The notes: a model not told the origin generated them from the sequence alone. DNA of 64,000 nucleotides from Lachnospiraceae bacterium (GCA_910576385.1 CAJTIR010000007.1:1-64000); one strand, 5' to 3'. Shown: positions 8,490 through 18,666, counted from the stretch's first letter. Program-made: numbers and translations.

Positions 8490-9848
8490 ATGGCAAAAAG
8501 TGTGACAAAGGATATGACTACAGGTTCTCCCATCCGACTGATCTTACAATTCTGTATCCCATTATTTTTTGGAATGCTGTTTCAGCAGTTTTACAATATG
8601 ATGGATACGATTATTGTAGGAAAATTCCTGGGCGTACAGGCTTTGGCATCGGTGGGAGCTACAGGCTCTATCAATTTTATGATTATTGGTTTTTGTATGG
8701 GGGTATGTAATGGATTTGCAATTCCGGTGGCACAGCAGTTTGGCGCAGGCGATTATCACAATCTCAGGAAGTATGTAGCGAATAGTGTTTGGCTGTCCAT
8801 TGCCTTTGCTGGTATTATGACGGTGGCTGTCTGTGTACTCTGTCATCAGATTTTGGGCTGGATGGATACTCCGTCTGATATTATTGATGGCGCATATAGC
8901 TACATATTTGTAATATTTTTGGGAATACCTGTGATTTATTTATATAATTTGCTCTCAGGGGTGATTCGTTCTCTGGGTGACAGCAAAAGTCCCTTGTTTT
9001 TTTTGGTGTTATCGTCTGTCTTAAACATCATTCTAGATATGGTGCTGATTTTAGTTTTCCATATGGGAGTGGCAGGGGCTGCGTGGGCGACCGTGATTTC
9101 TCAGGCTGTTTCTGGGATTGCCTGTTTGATTTATATTATTTTGCGATTTGACATTTTGAAAATTACAAAGGAAGAATGGCAGATAGACAGAGGCTGCGTG
9201 GGGGTACTCTGCAATATGGGCATTCCTATGGGACTTCAGTATTCGATTACAGCCATTGGGAGTGTGATTTTGCAGACTGCGGTCAATGGAATAGGTTCTC
9301 TGGCAGTGGCAGCAGTGGCTGCTGGCAGTAAGATCAGTATGTTTTTTTGTTGTCCTTTTGACGCTATGGGTTCTACAATGGCAACTTATGCAGGGCAGAA
9401 TGTGGGAGCCGGAAAATTGGATCGTGTCTCTAAGGGGATGAAGTCTACTTGCTTGTTGGGTTTAGGTTACTCTGTGATTGCCGCGGTTGTGTTGGTGTTT
9501 TTTGGAGGTACCATTGCTCTGTTGTTTGTCAATGCAAAAGAGACGGAGATTATTGGAGATGTAGCTTGGTTTCTGAGAGCAAATGTAACGTTTTATTTTC
9601 CGCTCGCCCTTGTGAATATTGTGCGTTTTACCATACAGGGATTGGGATTTAGCAAATTTGCGATTCTGGCAGGCGTATCTGAGATGGCGGCACGCAGTCT
9701 TGTGGCGCTGGCATTTGTGCCAATGTTTGGCTATGCAGCAGTCTGTTTTGCTAATCCAGTGGCATGGATTTTTGCGGATCTGTTTTTAATTCCAGCCTAT
9801 ATGTATGTGATGAAGAAACTCTATCAGATGGGGATAAAACCTGTTTAA
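8490..9848 (+). CDS. MATE family efflux transporter
   Basis: About 452 aa with 12 predicted membrane helices in two similar halves. The start region MAKSVTKDMTTGSPIRLILQF and the motif QQFYNMMDTIIVGKFLG are typical of the DinF/NorM-like MATE proteins of Clostridia. It would export cationic drugs or metabolites using an ion gradient. The ATG at 8490 is preferred over an upstream TTG at 8460 because GGAAAGGAAGG lies just before it. It is the only gene behind the consensus promoter at 8273 and its hairpin leader. The substrate is unknown. Confidence 0.9.
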   Translation: MAKSVTKDMTTGSPIRLILQFCIPLFFGMLFQQFYNMMDTIIVGKFLGVQALASVGATGSINFMIIGFCMGVCNGFAIPVAQQFGAGDYHNLRKYVANSVWLSIAFAGIMTVAVCVLCHQILGWMDTPSDIIDGAYSYIFVIFLGIPVIYLYNLLSGVIRSLGDSKSPLFFLVLSSVLNIILDMVLILVFHMGVAGAAWATVISQAVSGIACLIYIILRFDILKITKEEWQIDRGCVGVLCNMGIPMGLQYSITAIGSVILQTAVNGIGSLAVAAVAAGSKISMFFCCPFDAMGSTMATYAGQNVGAGKLDRVSKGMKSTCLLGLGYSVIAAVVLVFFGGTIALLFVNAKETEIIGDVAWFLRANVTFYFPLALVNIVRFTIQGLGFSKFAILAGVSEMAARSLVALAFVPMFGYAAVCFANPVAWIFADLFLIPAYMYVMKKLYQMGIKPV

Positions 9849-9989
9849 TGGAAAAAATTAGTGATTATGGCAGAAAGTTTATGGAATCTTAAGAAAAATT
9901 ATATCTAAAAAAGGTTGATTTTTTTGGTAGGTTCGTCATATGATAGAGTAAGACAAAAGAATGTTGTGAAAAAACAAGGGAGAAATGAG

Positions 9990-11501
9990 ATGGAAAGACA
10001 TCAAAATACTTCAAAAAGAACTACAAACAGGAGAAGGCGCAGGAGATATATGCAGAAACGATTGATAATTACATTTTTTATGTTGCTGTTGATTACTGGA
10101 GCAGGTGTGCTGGCGGCGGTGTTTCTTCCCAAAGATGATGAAAAGGCAGAGACAGGGAAGAAAGATGCGATAGAGGCAAGTGCTAAACCGGCAGACAAGA
10201 AGAAAGATTCCACACAGGTAGATCAGCACGAGGAGACAAAGAAAGAACAGCCGCAGGAGGAAAACAGTAGTGATATGCGTACGGCAGTGCTTTCAGAGGC
10301 AGAGTTATTGGCGGCAGGATATGACTATGATGCTGCCATAGAGACTTTGAAAAGTTTTCAGGGGTATGAGGATGATTCTGAGATGACAGCACGCGTGGCT
10401 GATTATGAGACAAAGAAAGCATCCTGTGTGCCAGTAAATATCAATGAGGTCACGCATGTATTTTACCATTCGCTGGTGGTTGATCCAGAACTGTGTTTTG
10501 CCAATCAGGAGACAGACCGACAGGCGGTGGGAAATAACCAGTGGATGACTACGATTGATGAGTTTAATAAGATTACGCAGGAAATGTATGACAGAGGATA
10601 TGTCTTGGTGGATCTGCATGATTTGGTGGAAGAAACTACCGATGACAGTGGGAATGTTCATTTTAAAGAAGGTACAATTATGCTGCCGCCGGATAAGAAG
10701 GCTTTTGTACTTTCGATTGATGATTTATCCTATTATCACAGTTATGATGGTTATGGATATGCCTCCAAAATGGTAGTGGATGAGAATGGCAAACCGAAAT
10801 GTGAATACATACAGCGGGACGGAACAACAGTGGTGGGTGACTTTGATGTAATTCCGTTGATGGATAAATTTTTGGAGGAGCACCCGGATGCAGCATATAA
10901 GGGAGCCAAAGGAACCATTGCTTTGACTGGCTACAATGGAATTTTAGGATATAGGACAGATATCAGTTATCAGACCGTTCCGGCTGATATTGATGAGGAT
11001 AAGCGCAAATGGCTGGAGGCGCATCCAGATTTTGATCTTGAGACAGAGCGTGCACAAGCAAAAGCAGTGGCAGACGCTATCAAAGCGGATGGCTGGAAAT
11101 TTGCCAGCCATACCTGGGGACATATGAAGGTTGGAGACGCCTCTATGGAACGCATACAGGCAGATACTGAGAAATGGAAAGAGAATGTAGAGCCTTTGGT
11201 GGGACCCACCGACACGATTATTTTTGCGCATGGCCAGGATTTGGCAGAGTGGACCACAGGCTATACCGCAGATAATGCCAAATTTAACTATCTAAAAGAA
11301 CAAGGATTTAACTATTATTGTAATGTAGATTCCAAGCAGTACAGTGTTCAGCTTGAGGATAATTATTTCCGGCAGGGGCGCAGGAATCTTGATGGCTATC
11401 GAATCTATTTCAATTCGATTGGAGAAATGGACAGTGTAGGCGATCTGTTTAATGCCTCAGACGTCATTGACCCCAAGAGGCCGCCAGTACAACATTTATA
11501 A
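9990..11501 (+). CDS. Membrane-anchored polysaccharide deacetylase (NodB-like, CE4)
   Basis: 503 aa. A basic N-terminus (RTTNRRRRRRYMQKR) and one membrane helix (about 27-47) anchor the protein, followed by a charged Lys/Glu-rich linker to about residue 100. The catalytic domain shows the Asp pair in LSIDDLSYY (244-245) and the metal motif HTWGH (His374, His378), then IIFAHGQD. It probably deacetylates an extracellular glycan such as peptidoglycan or another cell-wall polymer. The ATG at 9990 with AAGGGAG before it is preferred over a start at 9915. It ends in a strong terminator. Its place just before spoVA genes may be chance. Confidence 0.82.
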   Translation: MERHQNTSKRTTNRRRRRRYMQKRLIITFFMLLLITGAGVLAAVFLPKDDEKAETGKKDAIEASAKPADKKKDSTQVDQHEETKKEQPQEENSSDMRTAVLSEAELLAAGYDYDAAIETLKSFQGYEDDSEMTARVADYETKKASCVPVNINEVTHVFYHSLVVDPELCFANQETDRQAVGNNQWMTTIDEFNKITQEMYDRGYVLVDLHDLVEETTDDSGNVHFKEGTIMLPPDKKAFVLSIDDLSYYHSYDGYGYASKMVVDENGKPKCEYIQRDGTTVVGDFDVIPLMDKFLEEHPDAAYKGAKGTIALTGYNGILGYRTDISYQTVPADIDEDKRKWLEAHPDFDLETERAQAKAVADAIKADGWKFASHTWGHMKVGDASMERIQADTEKWKENVEPLVGPTDTIIFAHGQDLAEWTTGYTADNAKFNYLKEQGFNYYCNVDSKQYSVQLEDNYFRQGRRNLDGYRIYFNSIGEMDSVGDLFNASDVIDPKRPPVQHL

Positions 11502-11513
11502 ATATATCATTGG

Positions 11514-11561
11514 ATCACCGTCTTATACGCAAGGGAGTGTAGGGCGGTGATTTTTTTATTT
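11514..11561 (+). terminator. Rho-independent terminator after the deacetylase
   Basis: A 15-bp stem with G-U pairs (11514-11528 with 11537-11551), core ATCACCG/CGGTGAT, and an 8-base loop, followed by a run of T from 11551. Confidence 0.9.
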
Positions 11562-11701
11562 TATAAGAGTGATAGGACTTTTGGCATAATTATAAAAAAA
11601 TAAAAAATCAGTAAACTGAGATTTTTTCATTCCAATTCGTGTGTAAAATTCCAAATTTCGGGCAAAATAACAGCAGGAAAATGGAGACAGGAGGAAAAAA
11701 T

Positions 11702-12715
11702 ATGTCACAAACCATAGGGACGCAGAGTATTCAGTTCGACCAGGCGCCCTATATCTTGGGAAGTGCCAGTATTGTAGGCACAAAAGAAGGGGAAGGGCCG
11801 CTGGGAAAACTATTTGATGTGGTGGGAGAGGATGACAAATTTGGGGAAGATACCTGGGAAGAAGCGGAGAGCACTCTGCAAAAAGAAGCAGCTTCCCTGG
11901 CAATTGGAAAGGCAGGGCTTGAGAAGGACGATATCAGATATATTTTTGGCGGCGATTTGTTGGGACAAAATATCGCCACAACTTTTGGACTGATGGAATT
12001 AAATATTCCGTTGTTTGGACTTTATGGAGCCTGTTCCACGGCGGGAGAATCTCTTTCTATTGCGGCAATGTCCGTGGCAGCCGGCTATGGAGAGCAGGTA
12101 CTCGCTGTCACCTCAAGCCATTTTGCAAGTGCAGAAAAACAATTTCGATTTCCTCTGGAATATGCCAACCAAAGACCATTGTCAGCAACCTGGACAGTGA
12201 CAGGAAGCGGCGCCTTTATCGTTGGCAAAAAACGCACTAACGTCCGAATTACTGGGATTACTACCGGAAAGGTTGTCGATTATGGAGTGAAAGACTCTAT
12301 GAATATGGGAGCGGCGATGGCGCCGGCAGCCTGTGATACGATCAGCCAAAATCTAATGGATTTTAACCGACAGCCGCAGGATTATGATAAAATCATTACT
12401 GGAGATTTGGGTACAGTCGGGCAGGAAATCTTGATTGATTTGATGAAGAAAAAAGGTTTTGATATTTCCAATGTGCATATGGACTGCGGAATTGAGATTT
12501 TTGACAGTGAATCTCAAAATACCAATGCGGGCGGAAGCGGCTGTGGCTGTTCGGCAGTGACATTAAGTGCATACATTTTGCCGCAGCTAGAAAAAGGCAC
12601 CTGGAAAAGAGTTCTGTTTGTGCCTACCGGGGCGCTATTGTCCACAGTGAGCTTTAATGAGGGGCAGAGCGTGCCAGGAATCGCTCATGGCGTAGTGATA
12701 GAACATGCAGGATAA
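11702..12715 (+). CDS. spoVAD: Stage V sporulation protein AD
   Basis: 337 aa with a thiolase-like fold, part of the SpoVA channel complex that moves dipicolinic acid into the forespore and out during germination. Family signatures include FGGDLLGQN, the GACSTAGESL block that replaces the thiolase active site, ITGDLGTVGQEI and AGGSGCGCSA. The ATG at 11702 follows GGAGGAAAAAAT. spoVAE starts 11 bases after the stop. The usual upstream partner spoVAC is not present: the preceding gene is the deacetylase with its own terminator. Expression in the forespore under sigma-G is expected from the family; no such promoter was identified. Confidence 0.95.
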   Translation: MSQTIGTQSIQFDQAPYILGSASIVGTKEGEGPLGKLFDVVGEDDKFGEDTWEEAESTLQKEAASLAIGKAGLEKDDIRYIFGGDLLGQNIATTFGLMELNIPLFGLYGACSTAGESLSIAAMSVAAGYGEQVLAVTSSHFASAEKQFRFPLEYANQRPLSATWTVTGSGAFIVGKKRTNVRITGITTGKVVDYGVKDSMNMGAAMAPAACDTISQNLMDFNRQPQDYDKIITGDLGTVGQEILIDLMKKKGFDISNVHMDCGIEIFDSESQNTNAGGSGCGCSAVTLSAYILPQLEKGTWKRVLFVPTGALLSTVSFNEGQSVPGIAHGVVIEHAG

Positions 12716-12726
12716 GGAGAACGCAA

Positions 12727-13083
12727 ATGGATTATGTAAATGCTTTTTGGATTGGCGGATTGATTTGCGCGCTGGTTCAAATTTTAATGGAAAAAACAAA
12801 AATGCTTCCTGGCAGAATTATGGTGTTGCTGGTATGCAGCGGCGCAGTACTGGGTGCGCTGCAGATTTATCAGCCTTTTCAAGAATTTGCTGGTGCAGGA
12901 GCCAGTGTGCCGCTGCTTGGATTTGGAAATACCTTGTGGAAAGGGATTCAAAAAGCAGTAGATTCGGATGGATTTATAGGTATTTTCATGGGAGGTTTTA
13001 CAGCCAGTGCTGTGGGAATTTCCGCTGCGCTGGTATTTGGCTATCTGGCAAGTGTGATCTTCCAGCCCAAAATGAAAAAATAA
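12727..13083 (+). CDS. spoVAE: Stage V sporulation protein AE
   Basis: 118 aa integral membrane protein with four hydrophobic segments (about 3-18, 27-44, 58-75 and 85-110). It matches the small SpoVAE/SpoVAC-like membrane family in GGLICALVQILMEKTK and the C-terminal GFIGIFMGGFTASAVGISAALVFGYL. It forms part of the dipicolinic acid channel together with SpoVAD, encoded 11 bases upstream (GGAGAACGCAA site). Confidence 0.93.
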   Translation: MDYVNAFWIGGLICALVQILMEKTKMLPGRIMVLLVCSGAVLGALQIYQPFQEFAGAGASVPLLGFGNTLWKGIQKAVDSDGFIGIFMGGFTASAVGISAALVFGYLASVIFQPKMKK

Positions 13084-13158
13084 AAAACAGGTATAAACCA
13101 GAAATTTCTGTCCATAATGGATAGAGAAAAGAAAATTATTTGTAAAGGAGAATTTGTT

Positions 13159-13623
13159 ATGAAACAGTTTAAAAAATTCCTTATGGGCGGTTTGCTCGTC
13201 CTGGCTTTATGTGGTGTTACCGCCTGCGGAAATGATACCAATGGAACTGACACCAATGGAACGAATGATACCACGAATGGGACAGATAACAACACCACCA
13301 ATGGTACAACAAATAATGGCACTACCAATGGCACAGTTGGGAATGATGGCGTAGATAATAATACCACAGACACCAACAAAAATAATAACGACACCAATAC
13401 AAATAATAACAATGGTGACGGCGTGGTAGATGATTTGGGTGATGATATCGTCGATGGTGTGGAGGATATTGGTGATGATGTAAAGGATGGTTTGGATGAT
13501 ATCACAGACGAAAATGGTCCAGACAATAATGATACCAATAAAGACAACAGCGATAATAACAATACAGATCAAAAAGGAAACGGCGCAGGAAACACCAAGG
13601 AAAACAACAAAGCTAACAAGTAA
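13159..13623 (+). CDS. Low-complexity Asn/Thr/Asp-rich lipoprotein
   Basis: 154 aa. The signal peptide ends in a lipobox, LCGVTACG, with the lipidated Cys near residue 22. The rest is almost only Asn, Thr, Gly and Asp, in short repeats such as NGTDTNGT and NTTNGTTNNGTTNGT, with one amphipathic acidic block in the middle (DDLGDDIVDGVEDIGDDVKDG). No catalytic domain is visible. The AAAGGAG site is good and the frame stays open across the repeats, so it is probably real. It lies between spoVAE and a strong bidirectional terminator. A surface spacer or spore-surface role is possible but not shown. Confidence 0.75.
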   Translation: MKQFKKFLMGGLLVLALCGVTACGNDTNGTDTNGTNDTTNGTDNNTTNGTTNNGTTNGTVGNDGVDNNTTDTNKNNNDTNTNNNNGDGVVDDLGDDIVDGVEDIGDDVKDGLDDITDENGPDNNDTNKDNSDNNNTDQKGNGAGNTKENNKANK

Positions 13624-13813
13624 GATTAGATGAGAGAACTTTTATTCTCAAGTGTGAACAGCAATAATTTCAGAGAAGTTTAAAATTTAGAAACTGCCTT
13701 AAAGTCTATGTGTTTGCATAAGCTTTGGGGCAGTTATGATTTCAATGAAGGCAAAGCAAGTGATACGCTAAAACTTGCTTTAAGTCTATGATCTACTGTC
13801 ACAGAAAATGGGG

Positions 13814-13868
13814 CGCTGGGGTATAAAATAGTATTAATAGGACTATTTTATACCCCAGCGTTTATATT

Positions 13869-13870
<2 letters not shown>
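13814..13870. terminator. Bidirectional terminator between the lipoprotein and guaB
   Basis: A perfect 19-bp inverted repeat: 13814-13832 (CGCTGGGGTATAAAATAGT) and 13842-13860, with a 9-base loop. T-rich sequence follows on the plus strand. It lies between two convergent genes and can serve both. Confidence 0.9.
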
Positions 13871-15353
<1,483 letters not shown>

Positions 15354-15364
15354 TTATTCCCACG

Positions 15365-15393
15365 ATTTTATCAAAAAAGACAATGCCTGTCAA
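15365..15393 (-). promoter_or_regulatory. guaB promoter
   Basis: Reading the minus strand, TTGACA (15393-15388), a 17-base spacer, and TAAAAT (15370-15365). It lies 42 bases before the guaB start codon. Confidence 0.75.
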
Positions 15394-15470
15394 CGACTGA
15401 CGGACACTTCTGAAAAAAATATTTATCATTTTTACTTCTAAATAAAGTTAGAAAAACTTATAGAAAATCC

Positions 15471-15647
15471 TGTAACTATTCAGAACCCCAAGCCACAGAC
15501 ATGCCAGCAAAGCTGTCATTCGCCTCTAACAAGGCTTCTGTCTGTGGCTGAGGGGATGGTTACCTCCCTGGAAATAGCAATTCATCTCTTTTCAAATAAA
15601 TTTGAACGTTCTGAATTGCTATTTCCATTGGGTTCTGAATAGTTACA
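15471..15647. repeat. MITE-like palindromic element, family B, long copy
   Basis: The ends are a perfect 18-bp inverted repeat: TGTAACTATTCAGAACCC (15471-15488) and its complement at 15630-15647. Inside are two further perfect hairpins: 11 bp (15491-15501 with 15539-15549) and 14 bp (15571-15584 with 15612-15625). The whole would fold as a three-way junction. It fills most of the guaB-hisA gap. A shorter relative sits at 19531-19603. Confidence 0.75.
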
Positions 15648-15655
15648 AAATTCTG

Positions 15656-15684
15656 TTGTCTAATTGCTGCATATTGCTTATAAT
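15656..15684 (+). promoter_or_regulatory. Probable hisA promoter
   Basis: TTGTCT at 15656-15661, a 17-base spacer, and TATAAT at 15679-15684. It begins nine bases after the palindromic element and gives a leader of about 145 bases in which I recognise no known element. Confidence 0.6.
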
Positions 15685-15833
15685 GGGAGTTAAAGTGAAA
15701 AAATGTCAGTGATTATTAGAGACAGAGAGATAGTATGGCCGATGAAGGCTATACAAAGATCAGGAGTTATGGAATCTGTTTTTGTAAAAAAAGCTGTATG
15801 GTAAAAATGGCTTAGTGAGAAAAGGAGCAAAAT

Positions 15834-16643
15834 ATGGAATTTCGTCCATGTATTGATATACACAATGGAAAAGTGAAACAGATTGTCGGAGGGAGCCTTA
15901 AAGATATCGGCAACCAGGCAGAGGAGAATTTTGTGTCAGACCAGGATGCAGCATTTTTTGCAAAACTCTATCAGCGGTTTGGCTTGACAGGAGGACATAT
16001 TATTTTATTGAACCCTGTGGGAAGTGAGTTTTATGAGACCTCTAAGACGCAGGCACTTAAGGCGCTTCGGGCATATCCCGGCGGAATGCAGATTGGCGGG
16101 GGAATGAATCCAGATAATGCAGAAGAATTTCTGGAGGCGGGCGCCAGCCACATAATTGTCACCTCCTATGTATTTCGGGATGGTACTATTTATTATGAAA
16201 ATCTAGAGCGCTTGGTACAAGCTGTGGGCAGAGAACACTTAGTATTGGATTTAAGCTGTCGAAAGCGTGACAGTGATTACTATATTGTCACAGATCGCTG
16301 GCAGAAGTTTACAGAGGAAAAGATTGGATTATCTTTGCTGGAAAAATTGTCGCAGTATGCAGATGAATTTCTGATTCATGCGGTGGACGTCGAGGGAAAG
16401 GCACAGGGAATAGAACAGGAGCTTGTAAGAAGGCTTGGAGAATGGGGGAAGATTCCCATCACCTATGCCGGAGGTGTGAGCAGTCAAGCAGATTTGCAGC
16501 TGCTTAGGGAACTTGGCCAGGGGCGCCTCAATGTGACAATTGGCAGCGCCTTGGATTTGTTTGGGGGACCAATGAAATTTGAGGATGTCCTAAGATACGC
16601 AGGCGTGTCGGTTGACAAAGAAAACAGAATGCTAGTACAATGA
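15834..16643 (+). CDS. hisA: Eukaryotic-type HisA (ProFAR isomerase)
   Basis: 269 aa. The reaction is isomerisation of ProFAR to PRFAR in histidine synthesis. The TIM barrel starts with FRPCIDIHNGKVKQIVGG and has the catalytic acids expected in the first and middle strands (Asp in CIDIHNG, Asp in LVLDLSCRK). The sequence resembles the fungal/plant HIS6-type branch (insertions GLTGGHIILL and YYIVTDRWQKF) more than the usual 240-aa bacterial HisA. It is alone here, away from other his genes. The GAGAAAAGGAGC site precedes the ATG. The assignment to the eukaryotic-type branch comes from recognised motifs and has not been tested by alignment. Confidence 0.85.
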   Translation: MEFRPCIDIHNGKVKQIVGGSLKDIGNQAEENFVSDQDAAFFAKLYQRFGLTGGHIILLNPVGSEFYETSKTQALKALRAYPGGMQIGGGMNPDNAEEFLEAGASHIIVTSYVFRDGTIYYENLERLVQAVGREHLVLDLSCRKRDSDYYIVTDRWQKFTEEKIGLSLLEKLSQYADEFLIHAVDVEGKAQGIEQELVRRLGEWGKIPITYAGGVSSQADLQLLRELGQGRLNVTIGSALDLFGGPMKFEDVLRYAGVSVDKENRMLVQ

Positions 16644-16645
16644 AC

Positions 16646-16702
16646 AATAAGTATCTGATACTTATTTATCTCATCTAAGAAGGCTCCCACTTCTTTAAGT
16701 GG
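16646..16702 (+). promoter_or_regulatory. Two small hairpins between hisA and glnA
   Basis: First hairpin: AATAAGTAT/ATACTTATT (16646-16654 with 16658-16666), directly after the hisA stop. Second: CCACTT/AAGTGG (16687-16692 with 16697-16702). Because an ANTAR protein is encoded after glnA, these could be an ANTAR-responsive leader, but the loops do not clearly match the known hexaloop consensus. The first may simply be a weak hisA terminator. Confidence 0.35.
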
Positions 16703-16760
16703 TGCGTGTAATAAATTTATCTCAGTGAGAGATATCCGTATGGAAAGGAAGGATGACAGC

Positions 16761-18092
16761 TTGAGTAAATATACAGAACAAGATATTTTTCGTATGGTAG
16801 AGGAGGAAGATGTAGAATTTATCCGCCTGCAGTTTACCGATATGTTTGGAACTCTGAAAAATGTGGCGATCACCAAGAGCCAATTACAGAAAGCGCTGGA
16901 CAATCAATGTATGTTTGATGGTTCCTCTATAGAAGGGTTTGTGCGTATTGAGGCATCAGACATGTATCTCTATCCTGATTTAGATACCTTTGTAATTTTT
17001 CCGTGGCGTCCCCAGCAAGGCAAGGTGGCAAGAATTATCTGTGATATCTATTGTCCAGACCGAACACCTTTTGAGGGGGATCCACGTTATATTTTAAAGA
17101 AAGTAACTGCCGAGGCAGCAGCATTGGGCTATCAATTTGACGTAGGGCCAGAATGTGAATTTTTCTTGTTCCATACAGATGAGGATGGAGGTCCAACCAC
17201 CATTTCCCATGAGCGTGCCGGATTTTTTGACCTTGGTCCAGTAGATTTGGGGGAAAATGCCAGACGCGATATGGTATTGACCTTGGAGGAAATGGGATTT
17301 GAGATTGAATCCTCGCATCATGAAGCGGCGCCAGCGCAGCACAGGATTGATTTTCGTTATGATGAAGCCTTGGCGACAGCAGATAATATTATGACATTTA
17401 AGTTAGCAGTAAAGACGATTGCCAAACGATTTGGATTGTTTGCCAGCTTTATGCCCAAACCCAAATTGGGGGTCAATGGCTCTGGGATGCATCTGAATTT
17501 TTCTGTCTCCAAGGAGGGGAAAAATATCTTCTGTGATTCTGCCGATTCCCACGGATTAAGCCAGGAGGCGTATTATTTTATTGGCGGGTTAATGAAGCAT
17601 ATGCGAGGGATGACAGCGATTACCAATCCTTTGGTTAATTCTTACAAGCGTTTAGTGCCAGGGTTTGAAGCTCCTAATTATATTACCTGGTCTGACAGCC
17701 ATAGAAGGCCGCTGATACGGATTCCAGCTTCCAGAGGTGAGGCCACAAGGATAGAATTGCGCTGTCCAGATCCGGCGGCCAATCCTTATCTGGCACTTGC
17801 GGTCTGTCTTTGTGCAGGGCTTGATGGTTTAAAGAATCAGATTTTGCCGCCAGAACCCGTAAGTATCAGTGTATTGGAAATGAGAAAGGAAGAACGGGAA
17901 GCCTTAAAGATACAGGCGCTGCCGATGGATTTGAATGAGGCCGTCAGGGAGTTGGAACAGGATTCATTGCTCTGTGAGGTATTGGGAAACCATATTTCCA
18001 GAAAATATGCACAGGCCAAGCGTGCGGAATGGAACGATTACCGTAAGCAGGTGACAGCATGGGAACTCGACAATTATCTTTATAAAATATAG
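16761..18092 (+). CDS. glnA: Glutamine synthetase, type I
   Basis: 443 aa, the size of the GSI-alpha group. It makes glutamine from glutamate, ammonia and ATP. Motifs: LQFTDMFGTLKNV, MFDGSSIEGF, the metal/glutamate site GVNGSGMHLNFS, the ATP-site stretch NYITWSDSHRRPLIRIP, and RIELRCPDPAANPYLA. No adenylylation-site region is evident, so control is probably by feedback or at the RNA level. The TTG at 16761 is chosen because AAGGAAGGA lies seven bases before it; the ATG at 16740 has no good site. An ANTAR regulator gene follows 18 bases downstream. Confidence 0.95.
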   Translation: MSKYTEQDIFRMVEEEDVEFIRLQFTDMFGTLKNVAITKSQLQKALDNQCMFDGSSIEGFVRIEASDMYLYPDLDTFVIFPWRPQQGKVARIICDIYCPDRTPFEGDPRYILKKVTAEAAALGYQFDVGPECEFFLFHTDEDGGPTTISHERAGFFDLGPVDLGENARRDMVLTLEEMGFEIESSHHEAAPAQHRIDFRYDEALATADNIMTFKLAVKTIAKRFGLFASFMPKPKLGVNGSGMHLNFSVSKEGKNIFCDSADSHGLSQEAYYFIGGLMKHMRGMTAITNPLVNSYKRLVPGFEAPNYITWSDSHRRPLIRIPASRGEATRIELRCPDPAANPYLALAVCLCAGLDGLKNQILPPEPVSISVLEMRKEEREALKIQALPMDLNEAVRELEQDSLLCEVLGNHISRKYAQAKRAEWNDYRKQVTAWELDNYLYKI

Positions 18093-18110
18093 TTCCGTGG
18101 AGGAAATGTT

Positions 18111-18653
18111 TTGATTAATATCATTGTTGCGTTTCCAAAGATGGAAAATGGAAAGAGCATAAAAAGTATTTTGATAAAAAAAGGATTTTCCGTTCATGCT
18201 GTATGCAGTACAGGAGCTCAGGTTCTGCAGCATGCTGATCTGCTTGGCGATGGGATTGTGATCTGTGCAGGGAGACTGCCAGATATGATGTATATGCAGC
18301 TTCGGGAGTATCTGCCACGTTGTTTTCAAATGCTGGTACTGGCTCCTGCCAATGCCTGGCAGGAAGAGACAGCGGAGCGTGTGGTATGTCTGACTATGCC
18401 TTTAAAGGTACATGAATTACTGAGTACTGTAGAAATGATGTATTGTGCTCAGAATCAAAGACGCAAGAAGAAAAGTTCACATCCGAAAGCGCGCAGCGAG
18501 AAAGAAAAACTGACCATACATAAGGCAAAGGAAATCTTGATGGCACGAAACAATATGACTGAGCAGGAGGCGCATCGTTATATTCAAAAATGCAGTATGG
18601 AAAGTGGAACAAGCCTTACAGAAACGGCACAGATGATTATAAGTATGATGTAG
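18111..18653 (+). CDS. ANTAR-domain RNA-binding regulator
   Basis: 180 aa. The N-terminal part (about 1-110) looks like a degenerate receiver domain (MINIIVAFPKMENGKSI, VICAGRLPD) without the clear acidic cluster. The C-terminal 55 residues are an ANTAR three-helix domain (KAKEILMARNNMTEQEAHRYIQ, then TSLTETAQMI). ANTAR proteins bind paired hairpins in nascent RNA and prevent termination, often in nitrogen genes. It starts at TTG with GGAGG seven bases before, 18 bases after glnA, so it likely regulates glnA or other nitrogen genes. A poly-Lys linker (RRKKKSSHPKARSEKEK) joins the domains. Confidence 0.88.
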   Translation: MINIIVAFPKMENGKSIKSILIKKGFSVHAVCSTGAQVLQHADLLGDGIVICAGRLPDMMYMQLREYLPRCFQMLVLAPANAWQEETAERVVCLTMPLKVHELLSTVEMMYCAQNQRRKKKSSHPKARSEKEKLTIHKAKEILMARNNMTEQEAHRYIQKCSMESGTSLTETAQMIISMM

Positions 18654-18666
18654 AAAGGAGATAGAT

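Noticed and set aside
13159-13623. Repeat-rich stretch as non-coding satellite DNA
   Set aside because: The reading frame stays open with a lipoprotein signal peptide and a good ribosome site, so a coding gene is more likely.
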